A stretch of 5,798 bases of DNA from JBIIJL01 sp044233795 (lineage in GTDB: Bacteria; Pseudomonadota; Gammaproteobacteria; Legionellales; Legionellaceae), in assembly GCA_044233795.1 (NCBI GenBank), contig JBIIJL010000105.1, forward strand, positions 1 to 5,798. The letters are read 5' to 3'. The notes beneath the pieces were generated by a model, which saw nothing but the letters and a program-made list of their open reading frames with translations, did not search any database and had not been told where the DNA came from. Position 1 is the first letter of the stretch; each line of letters opens with the position of its first letter. This document shows positions 1 to 5,798 of this stretch, piece after piece. Both the position numbers and the translations under genes were made by a program.

Positions 1-283
1 GATATAAATCACCCCATAACAAACAGCTGACTAAAACCGAAAGAAGAATCAACACACCACCCATGGTTGGCGTGCCTGATTTTGTTAAATGAGTCTTTGG
101 GCCATCATCTCTAACGACTTGTCCTATTTGAAGACCTTGCAACCAACGAATCATTGGTGGTCCACAAAAAAGAGCAACGAGGAGCGCCGTAAGTGCTGCT
201 AAAATCGAACGAAACGTTAAGTATTGAAACACCCTAAACGCATGATACTGTCCTTGTAATAATTGCGTTATCCAGTAAAGCAT
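1..283 (-). CDS. mraY: MraY, phospho-N-acetylmuramoyl-pentapeptide-transferase (N-terminal part, 3' end beyond window)
   Basis: MraY is a multi-pass inner membrane enzyme that transfers phospho-MurNAc-pentapeptide from the UDP precursor to undecaprenyl phosphate, giving lipid I. The 94 visible codons match the N-terminus of the E. coli protein closely. They start MLYWITQLLQ, followed by the YLTFRSI segment leading into a first hydrophobic helix (about residues 22-44, ending CGPPMI). Next is the cytoplasmic loop GQVVRDDGPKTHLTKSGTPT (54-73), the strongly conserved family signature, and then MGG and a second hydrophobic helix from about residue 75. The catalytic aspartates lie further downstream, outside the window. 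The ATG at 283-281 was chosen because it aligns with the E. coli start. The gene follows murF in the same direction, as in the dcw cluster, but after a 218-base gap. Nothing looks broken in the visible part. The full protein should be about 360 residues. Identification is secure from sequence recognition. Confidence 0.96.
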   Translation of the reverse strand, partial: MLYWITQLLQGQYHAFRVFQYLTFRSILAALTALLVALFCGPPMIRWLQGLQIGQVVRDDGPKTHLTKSGTPTMGGVLILLSVLVSCLLWGDLY

Positions 284-501
284 GTGTTATACCCCCACCG
301 TTAAAATTAATAACGCGCAATACCAGTACCCAGCGTATAAATTACTTAAACGTATACAATTTGGTAATCATATCATCGAAAGCACGAATTGAGCTACAAA
401 TGATGTATTGCCAACCGTTTTTCATAATAGCGGATATACTAAATGGGGATTTCTGGCCGACGAAATTTAAATCGGGCGGAGCATAGCACAAGTCGTCCGA
501 A
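284..501 (-). other. Intergenic region between murF and mraY, no supported gene
   Basis: This 218-base gap separates the murF stop from the mraY start. It is AT-rich, particularly in the half next to mraY. An open frame starts inside murF (about 578) and runs to 342. It has no ribosome binding site and its product resembles nothing I know, so I do not call it a gene. An imperfect inverted repeat has arms at 363-376 and 400-412, with a mismatch, a bulge and a loop of about 23 bases. It has no following T run, so it is not a convincing terminator. A weak promoter-like pair on the minus strand, TTGTGC then TAAATT with 16-base spacing, lies near the murF end, but such matches are expected by chance. 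The gap could hold a promoter for mraY, an RNA control element, or decayed sequence. The sequence alone does not decide. Confidence 0.6.
292..299 (-). promoter_or_regulatory. Probable ribosome binding site of mraY (weak)
   Basis: On the minus strand, GGTGGGGG lies 8 bases upstream of the mraY ATG, followed by TATAACAC. It is G-rich and correctly placed, but it is not a canonical AGGAGG, so pairing with 16S rRNA would be moderate. It is the only purine-rich element near this start and supports the start codon chosen. Confidence 0.5.
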
Positions 502-1830
502 TCAGCACAATAATTGTTTAACAATTTTCTCCATTGCGCTCGATCGGGAACCTTTAACCAGTACGGTTGTACTTTCATCAAGTTGCGGTCTTAATGCCTC
601 AACCAAAGCTTCTTGGCTAGCAAAATGTTGGCCAGTTGGACCAAACGCGTCAGCCGCCTTAGATGTATGCTTTCCGCAAGCCAGCAACACTTCAATGCCG
701 TGTTTTTTTGCAACAACACCCACTTCTTGATGGTGTGATGCACTTAAATGCCCCAACTCTCCCATATCTCCAAAGACAAAAATACGACGTCCAGGGCGCT
801 GAGCCAAGACGTCCAGAGCTGCAAGCGTCGATCGCAAATTGGCATTGTAAGTATCATCAATCACTGTTGCCTTATTTTTTCCACGCAAGACAGTAAGCCG
901 CCCACCAACACCTCTAAATTGATTTAAACCCTCTGCGATCGTTAGGATTGGAAAGCCAAGTGCAAAGGTACAAGCTGCTGCAGCAACCGCATTGCTCACA
1001 TTATGCAAACCTGCAACTTGTAATTGGATATCCGCCGTCCCGCCAGGAACAACTAATGTGAATTCACCGAACCCTGCGTCATTAAAGTGAATGTCTTGAG
1101 CATGAACTGCTGAAGGTTTCGTAACGGAGAAGCGCAAGACTTTTTTATCAATTAATGCAGCATCCCAAAAATGAGCATAGCCATCATCATCATTAATCAC
1201 CGCCGTACCGTCTTGAGGGATCCCTTGGTAAATCTCACCCTTGGCACGAGCGACGCCCTCGATTGAGCCAAATCCCTCGATGTGTGCAGGAGCCACATTA
1301 TTAACTAGCACAACGTTAGGCTTAGCGATCTCAACCGTATAAGCTATCTCTCGCGTATGATTTGCACCAAGCTCAAAAACAGCATAGCGATGGGCCTTGT
1401 TTAACATCAACACACTGAGCGGCACACCAATATGATTATTTAAATTACCCTTTGTCGCCAATCGCGGCTCAGGCAGAATCGTAGCAATCATTTCTTTCAC
1501 TGTTGTTTTACCATTACTACCCGTAAGTGCAATCACCTCACATGAGCATTGTGTACGATGATAAGCTGCAAGTTTGCCCAGCGCCGCTATTGTATCGGGA
1601 ACTATAAACAGCGGTACCTGAAGACCCTCCATGGCCTCACTGGCTACGACAGCCACCGCACCTCGCTTTTCTGCATCAGAAATAAAGCGGTGCCCATCAA
1701 ATTGATCACCTTTAATCGCAATAAATAACTGGCCTGGTAAAAGCGTACGGCTATCGATTGATACGCCATCAATATTCGCATCAAATTTCCGCGTATCATT
1801 CAATAATGCAGCGACTTCATTTAACAGCAT
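502..1830 (-). CDS. murF: MurF, UDP-N-acetylmuramoyl-tripeptide--D-alanyl-D-alanine ligase
   Basis: MurF is the cytoplasmic ATP-dependent ligase that adds the D-Ala-D-Ala dipeptide to UDP-MurNAc-tripeptide, the last soluble step before MraY. The 442-residue product is close to E. coli MurF (452). The N-terminal substrate-binding domain spans about residues 1-95, including SIDSRTLLPGQLFIAI. The ATP-binding central domain carries the P-loop TGSNGKTTVKEM (103-114), GNLNNHIGVPLSVL (128-141) and FELGAN (152-157). It also has NNVAPAHIEGFGS (177-189) and ARAKGEIY (194-201); the lysine of AKGEI is the family's expected carbamylated residue. HNVSNAVAAAA (276-286) leads into the C-terminal domain, which has DDTYNANLRS (325-334), FGDMGELG (353-360) and VKGSRSSAMEKIV (425-437). 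All expected motifs are intact. The ATG at 1830-1828 overlaps the zipA stop by one base and has only a weak upstream GAAG, so translation is probably coupled to zipA. murE, the usual upstream neighbour in dcw clusters, is absent here. Confidence 0.97.
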   Translation of the reverse strand: MLLNEVAALLNDTRKFDANIDGVSIDSRTLLPGQLFIAIKGDQFDGHRFISDAEKRGAVAVVASEAMEGLQVPLFIVPDTIAALGKLAAYHRTQCSCEVIALTGSNGKTTVKEMIATILPEPRLATKGNLNNHIGVPLSVLMLNKAHRYAVFELGANHTREIAYTVEIAKPNVVLVNNVAPAHIEGFGSIEGVARAKGEIYQGIPQDGTAVINDDDGYAHFWDAALIDKKVLRFSVTKPSAVHAQDIHFNDAGFGEFTLVVPGGTADIQLQVAGLHNVSNAVAAAACTFALGFPILTIAEGLNQFRGVGGRLTVLRGKNKATVIDDTYNANLRSTLAALDVLAQRPGRRIFVFGDMGELGHLSASHHQEVGVVAKKHGIEVLLACGKHTSKAADAFGPTGQHFASQEALVEALRPQLDESTTVLVKGSRSSAMEKIVKQLLC

Positions 1831-1832
1831 CA
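1828..1832 (-). promoter_or_regulatory. TGATG stop-start overlap joining zipA to murF
   Basis: On the minus strand the zipA stop TGA and the murF start ATG share one A. The best upstream purine stretch is a short GAAG at 1838-1835, four bases from the ATG, which is weak as a ribosome binding site. This geometry is typical of translational coupling, in which ribosomes finishing zipA restart on murF. The overlap is read directly from the sequence; coupling is inferred. Confidence 0.75.
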
Positions 1833-2579
1833 GACTTCACTCACTTCGTTAAGTTGTAATTGCTGATAATAACGCTCGATGCTCGTATCAGATAATGGTT
1901 GTTGTTTATCATCAAGCAACAGCGTATCAAGTCCTTCACTTAATTGCTTCGCCGTATCGAGCATAATCGCAAAACGCTCACCATCAATCGTTGAGTTCCC
2001 CGATGCATGCATAAATAGGCACAAACCGCGAACACTAAAAGCTCCAATATTTTGCAAATCAAATACCCCACTGGGCGTGGCAGCAGCCAGACTACATAAA
2101 ACAGGTCCTTGTCCATTTGGCGATTGATGACGATGAAATAAATGCCCCTCGCCAAATCTTAAACCTGCGGCAAGGACCGTTTGCAATAATTCATACCCAG
2201 CTAACTGGCGATTACCTTTTGCCAATAAAAACATCATCACTGACGCACCAGGTTCTGTATTTAACGCCTGTTGTATAGCTGTTTGAGTACCGCTCTCTTG
2301 AATAACAGCCGATTTGTCTTTAACACGAGAAGAAACTCCAAGAACAGGCCCATTATACTGCGGTTTAATAGATGGGGGCGTTGAGGTTGCGTCAGGATTA
2401 ATTTTACGTACAGCAATAATATCGTCCTGAGCTAAATTCACCTGAGGTCGTACTTCTGATGGAGTGACTTCATCTAAAAAAACAGGCTTCCTTCGACCTC
2501 TTACCATACGAGCAATCGCGAAGATCACCCCCACCAGTAACAGGACATTGATAACCAAACTTAAATTTGCCTGCATCAT
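1830..2579 (-). CDS. zipA: ZipA, cell division protein anchoring FtsZ to the membrane
   Basis: ZipA is a bitopic inner membrane protein that binds the C-terminal tail of FtsZ, tethers and stabilises the Z ring, and helps recruit later divisome proteins. The 249-residue product starts with a hydrophobic segment (about residues 5-24) followed by a basic cluster MVRGRRKP (25-32), giving the usual topology with the N-terminus out. A low-complexity linker follows at about 33-110, with a proline-containing stretch (62-78). The C-terminal FtsZ-binding domain (about 112-243) is diagnostic. It has LLAKGNRQLAGYELL (118-132), GLRFGEGHLFHRHQSPNGQG (139-158), SLAAATPSGVFD (163-174) and LLLDDKQQPLS (220-230), each with a clear E. 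coli ZipA counterpart. The protein is shorter than E. coli ZipA (328), almost entirely because the linker is short. It lies 6 bases after smc, a known pairing in gammaproteobacteria, and overlaps murF by one base. Two in-frame ATGs stand at 2579 and 2576. The first gives MMQ, as in E. coli, while the second has the better ribosome spacing. Confidence 0.95.
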   Translation of the reverse strand: MMQANLSLVINVLLLVGVIFAIARMVRGRRKPVFLDEVTPSEVRPQVNLAQDDIIAVRKINPDATSTPPSIKPQYNGPVLGVSSRVKDKSAVIQESGTQTAIQQALNTEPGASVMMFLLAKGNRQLAGYELLQTVLAAGLRFGEGHLFHRHQSPNGQGPVLCSLAAATPSGVFDLQNIGAFSVRGLCLFMHASGNSTIDGERFAIMLDTAKQLSEGLDTLLLDDKQQPLSDTSIERYYQQLQLNEVSEV

Positions 2580-2582
2580 CTA

Positions 2583-2587
2583 CTCCT
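2583..2587 (-). promoter_or_regulatory. Ribosome binding site of zipA overlapping the smc stop
   Basis: On the minus strand the smc stop TAG (2588-2586) is part of TAGGAG, giving AGGAG at 2587-2583. It lies 3 bases before the first ATG (2579) and 6 bases before the second (2576). A gap of 3 is short and 6 is near the usual optimum, so initiation may occur mainly at the second methionine. The overlap with the smc stop also suggests that zipA translation follows smc. Confidence 0.75.
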
Positions 2588-5500
2588 ACTCTGCTATTGA
2601 CAACGCTTCTTCTACATCAACTGCAACAATACGCGAAACACCAGGTTCGCGCATTGTTACCCCTATCAAATGATCAGCCAACTCCATAGTTACTTTATTG
2701 TGCGTCACAAATAAAAACTGCACATAAAGAGACATCTCCTTCACCAAATCACAAAACCTTCGCACATTCAAATCATCCAGTGGTGCATCCACCTCATCAA
2801 GCATACAAAATGGCGACGGATTCAACTGAAAAATGGCAAACACAAGCGCCACTGCGGTCATTGCTTTCTCACCACCCGACAGCAAATGAATCGTGCTATT
2901 GCGCTTTCCAGGGGGTTGGGCCATCACTAAGACACCGGCTTCCAGAAGATTATCGCACGAGAGCTCCAAGCGTGCACGCCCCCCACCGAAAAGTCTCGGA
3001 AAAAGCACTTGAAATTTTGCATTCACCTCATCAAATGTTTCTTTTAAACGCAGGTGTGTTTCCTTGTCCATTTTGGCAATCGCTGTATCGAGTGTCTCTA
3101 GCGCTTCAAGTAGATCACTATACTGTTCATCTAGATGTTGTTTTCTAAGAAGCTCTATTTGATACTCCTCAATGGCAACAAGATTGATTGCCCCCATGCG
3201 AGCAATTTTATCCCTTACCCTTTCCAAATCCTGCTCTCTTGTTGCAAGAGTCACTTCCAGTGAAATATTTAAAAGCAGATGGTCTACTTCCTGATTCAAC
3301 GATGCTAGAGTGTCTTGCAAACCGCTTGCACGAACCAATTGCGTTTGCTCTTTTAACTGTAACTCTGTCAGCGTTGCTTGCGTCTCTCTGGATGCTTGCT
3401 CCTCTGCTTTCAAATTTCGAATAATGTCCTTTAAGCGCGTGCGCAGTAACTCGAGCTCTTGTTGCTGGTTAAATAGTGACTGTTCTTCTTGCTGTTGCAA
3501 TCGCACCAACTCATCAAGCGATGAGCAAGGCAAGGGCTCTAAAATGGCGACTAAGCGCGCATTTAATGCCGCCATTTGTTGGCCTATCCTTTCAATACGT
3601 TGATCTTCGCGATCAATGTTGCTTACATTTTGCTCTGCTTTTAAGGTTTCTTTGTTTTTCAACAGCATGATTTGATGCATTGCAGCCTTCGCCTCTTCAG
3701 CGAGGCTCATCAATGAGCGAAATTTATCCTCCCAATTCGCTTTTACCTTTGAGAGATTATCTAGCGATTGCTTTTGTTCCAACAAAAAAGCTTGTGTTCC
3801 GTCTAATGCAGTCTTTGTTTGTGCCATTTGCACACTAAATGCTTCACTTGTATTTTCTAATTGGCTCCTTTCTTCTGTCAGTGTCGACATACGGTGTAAA
3901 TTAAATTCGCGCGTTCGTTGTTTTTCTCCTAACCCCAACATCAGCGAGCGCTGAAAAGCTTCAACTTCTGATAAAGTTTGCTTTAAAAGTCCAACTTGAG
4001 ATTCATGCTCTTTTCGATGAGATAAACATTTTTCACGGCTAGCTTTTAGGTCAAGAACAAATGCTTGCTGCAGTTGCAACGCTTTTTTTAATGTGAGTAT
4101 TGTTTGCTGTCTTTCTAAAAGCCCCTGCTCATCTATTGCCTTACTACCTGCAATTTTTACAAATCCACGTCCAACCCAAAACCCATCCGCTGTTACTATA
4201 GATTGATGCGGTAAGAGTGTCGGCCACCATGAGCGTGCTTCTTTAAGCGAGTCTGCGGCAAATATCTCTGTCAATGATTCATGCCATGAGGGCAAAACAC
4301 CACCAAGTTTTCCCGCCAAAGTTGGATGTGGGGATGTGCTATGCTCTGAACTATTTTTTGTTACAAAAAGTGCTGTACTTTCCTTTAATTCTTCAAGCTT
4401 AGGCCATAACAAATCAATGGAGTCTATAACTATCGCACGCAACCCTTCACCAAGAACAAGCTCACATGCATTTAGCCACTCCAAAGGACCATCAATCACC
4501 TCTGCTAAACGTGAATAGTTTTCCCACTCAACATGTTTTGCAGCAAGTACATTAGAAAATTGCGCCTGAAGTGATGCCTCATGGAAGGCAAGCTCTTGCA
4601 TAAGTGTGCGCAAATGATCTTCAGCTTCCCTAAGCTCACGCTCATTCTCAGAAAGTTCTTGGCCAGTCATTTCAACATCAATCTTAAGTTGCTCATACCT
4701 TTTTTGATCGCATTCATATGTGCTTTTACAGTTGAAAATCTGTGATTCTAGCTCTTCAATAACTCTATCCAACTGCTCTGTCGTATGCCCGCAAAGCTCT
4801 GTCTTGATTTTGTCTATCCGCAATGCTGTTTGTTGTAACTGTTGTTCTGCGTATTTAAAGCCCCTCTCTAGGACCTCTGCCTCACCAAGGGATTGATGAT
4901 TGGCTCTTTGCAACGATTGCCATTCTATTTCCCAGGCTGTTTTTTCAGGTTCTATATCATCAATTGCTTGTTGGTACTCCTCCAACACTGATTTGATGGT
5001 CTGATATTCTATGTTTAACCCCTCTAAAGACTGTTCTGAACAAAACAACAGCTCCGCTTCCTGAGAACGGCAACTTTGGGCTTCCGCTAAAGCTTGCTCA
5101 AGCTGTTGCAGGTCAACCGTTAATTGTTGCTTTTCACGTTCTTGCTGTGCAATCACTTCTTCAAGTCGGGCAATCTCAGTATTTCTTTGATAAAATGTCG
5201 CCTGACACTTTTGAAACAAGCTATCAGCAGTTTTTAAAGTTTCTTGAAGCATCGTACTTTCTTTGTCAAGAGAGATAATGCTTGAACAATGCCCTTCATG
5301 CATCAGTTTTACTTGAATCAACTCTTGATGAATTACTGCTTGTTCAATTGTCACATCACGCCATTTTAATGCTAAGATTTCTGCTTGATACAAACGCTCA
5401 TCTTCTTTAAGTACCATATACTTTTTGGCGGCAGAGGCTTGCCGCTCCAACCGCTGTAGCTGCTGCATAAGTTCTTGCAATATATCTGCCACACGGGTCA

Positions 5501-5798
5501 AATTCTCCCGTGTTTGATTAATACGCAACATTGTTTCGCGACGACGCTCTTTGTATTTCGAAACACCCGCGGCCTCTTCAAGAAACTCCCTTAATTCTTC
5601 GGGTCGAGCTTCTATCAATCGAGAAATAGAGTCCTGCCCAATAATAGAATATCCCCGGGCAGATGCCCCTGTCCCTAAAAAAATATCCGTGATATCACGA
5701 CGGCGACAACGACTGCCGTTAAGGAAGTAACTTGATTCCCCATCCCGAGTCACCACCCTTTTCAAAGAAATTTCCTGATAACTCGCATAAGGTCCCGT
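2586..5798 (-). CDS. smc: Smc, chromosome segregation/condensin ATPase (5' end beyond window)
   Basis: Smc dimers, with ScpA and ScpB, form the bacterial condensin that extrudes DNA loops and helps sister origins separate. The visible frame has 1070 residues and stays open to the window edge. The TTG at 5765 is an internal leucine, not the start: the frame continues upstream as TGPYASYQEIS, matching Pseudomonas-type Smc. About 95 N-terminal residues with Walker A are therefore missing from view. Counting from that leucine, the rest of the N-terminal head includes SSYFLNGSRCRRRDITDIFL (11-30) and EEAAGVSKYKERRRET (63-78). A long Gln/Glu/Leu-rich coiled coil runs to about 410, and the hinge lies at about 420-555 (VLGEGLRAIVIDS, SIVTADGFWVGRG). 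The returning coil extends to about 860, and the C-terminal head carries ARMGAINLVAIEEY, the ABC signature LSGGEKAMTA (bases 2882-2853) and Walker B FCMLDEVDAPLDD (Walker B core at 2810-2787). No stop or frameshift interrupts it. The full protein should be about 1165 residues, normal for the family. Confidence 0.96.
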   Translation of the reverse strand, partial: TGPYASYQEISLKRVVTRDGESSYFLNGSRCRRRDITDIFLGTGASARGYSIIGQDSISRLIEARPEELREFLEEAAGVSKYKERRRETMLRINQTRENLTRVADILQELMQQLQRLERQASAAKKYMVLKEDERLYQAEILALKWRDVTIEQAVIHQELIQVKLMHEGHCSSIISLDKESTMLQETLKTADSLFQKCQATFYQRNTEIARLEEVIAQQEREKQQLTVDLQQLEQALAEAQSCRSQEAELLFCSEQSLEGLNIEYQTIKSVLEEYQQAIDDIEPEKTAWEIEWQSLQRANHQSLGEAEVLERGFKYAEQQLQQTALRIDKIKTELCGHTTEQLDRVIEELESQIFNCKSTYECDQKRYEQLKIDVEMTGQELSENERELREAEDHLRTLMQELAFHEASLQAQFSNVLAAKHVEWENYSRLAEVIDGPLEWLNACELVLGEGLRAIVIDSIDLLWPKLEELKESTALFVTKNSSEHSTSPHPTLAGKLGGVLPSWHESLTEIFAADSLKEARSWWPTLLPHQSIVTADGFWVGRGFVKIAGSKAIDEQGLLERQQTILTLKKALQLQQAFVLDLKASREKCLSHRKEHESQVGLLKQTLSEVEAFQRSLMLGLGEKQRTREFNLHRMSTLTEERSQLENTSEAFSVQMAQTKTALDGTQAFLLEQKQSLDNLSKVKANWEDKFRSLMSLAEEAKAAMHQIMLLKNKETLKAEQNVSNIDREDQRIERIGQQMAALNARLVAILEPLPCSSLDELVRLQQQEEQSLFNQQQELELLRTRLKDIIRNLKAEEQASRETQATLTELQLKEQTQLVRASGLQDTLASLNQEVDHLLLNISLEVTLATREQDLERVRDKIARMGAINLVAIEEYQIELLRKQHLDEQYSDLLEALETLDTAIAKMDKETHLRLKETFDEVNAKFQVLFPRLFGGGRARLELSCDNLLEAGVLVMAQPPGKRNSTIHLLSGGEKAMTAVALVFAIFQLNPSPFCMLDEVDAPLDDLNVRRFCDLVKEMSLYVQFLFVTHNKVTMELADHLIGVTMREPGVSRIVAVDVEEALSIAE

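Noticed and set aside
363..412. Imperfect inverted repeat in the murF-mraY gap as a possible terminator.
   Set aside because: The arms have a mismatch and a bulge, the loop is about 23 bases, the stem is AT-rich and no T run follows. It would also end transcription before the essential mraY gene.
342..581. A 79-codon open frame on the minus strand starting inside murF and running through most of the murF-mraY gap.
   Set aside because: There is no ribosome binding site before its TTG or ATG. About a third of it lies in another frame of murF, and the product has no recognisable motif, signal peptide or membrane segment. A chance open frame in a short gap is more likely, though conservation in relatives would reopen the question.
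443..896. Plus-strand open frames opposite the 3' half of murF.
   Set aside because: They are antisense shadows of conserved MurF motifs, with no ribosome binding site or recognisable product.
2780..3670. Several plus-strand open frames of 64-122 codons opposite smc.
   Set aside because: They are antisense to strongly conserved Smc coding sequence, overlap each other in different frames, and encode low-complexity products rich in Cys, Ser, Leu or His with no family resemblance.
4100..4510. The divergent-looking middle of smc as a possible inserted domain.
   Set aside because: Its position between two long coiled coils and motifs such as VLGEGLRAIVIDS and SIVTADGFWVGRG identify it as the ordinary hinge dimerisation domain of proteobacterial Smc.
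5763..5765. TTG as a possible start codon of smc.
   Set aside because: The frame stays open upstream to the window edge and encodes residues matching Smc proteins (PYASYQEIS), and a start here would remove Walker A. It is an internal leucine of a gene cut by the window edge.

Overview
The window is a compact run of four genes, all read on the minus strand in the order smc, zipA, murF, mraY. The two end genes are cut by the window edges. All four are recognisable housekeeping genes: chromosome condensation (smc), anchoring of the Z ring to the membrane (zipA), and two consecutive steps in making the peptidoglycan precursor (murF, mraY). I see no RNA gene, mobile element, CRISPR array, convincing terminator or foreign-looking insert.

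The organism is most likely a gammaproteobacterium. ZipA is characteristic of Gammaproteobacteria, and the Smc and MraY sequences resemble the Pseudomonas and E. coli families. A true Smc argues against Enterobacterales, Vibrionales and Pasteurellales, which use MukBEF instead. The moderately AT-rich composition, judged by eye, would suit a Legionellales-type or other deep-branching gammaproteobacterium, but the window cannot settle this.

Layout, in order of transcription (right to left). At 5798-2586 is smc, which lacks about 95 N-terminal residues including Walker A but has a complete hinge and C-terminal head. Six bases later comes zipA (2579-1830), whose ribosome binding site overlaps the smc stop codon. 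zipA overlaps murF (1830-502) by one base in a TGATG junction. A 218-base gap (501-284) follows, in which I find no supported gene. The first 94 codons of mraY (283-1) then run off the left edge.

The first three genes are packed tightly enough to be one operon, and mraY may be read from the same transcript or from a promoter in the gap. MurF completes UDP-MurNAc-pentapeptide and MraY transfers its phospho-MurNAc-pentapeptide to undecaprenyl phosphate to give lipid I. ZipA fastens FtsZ to the membrane where that precursor is used, and Smc organises the chromosome before division. The most notable point is the arrangement: smc-zipA, which in many gammaproteobacteria is followed by ligA, is here joined directly to the murF-mraY part of the division and cell wall (dcw) cluster. 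I see no undescribed biological system in this window.
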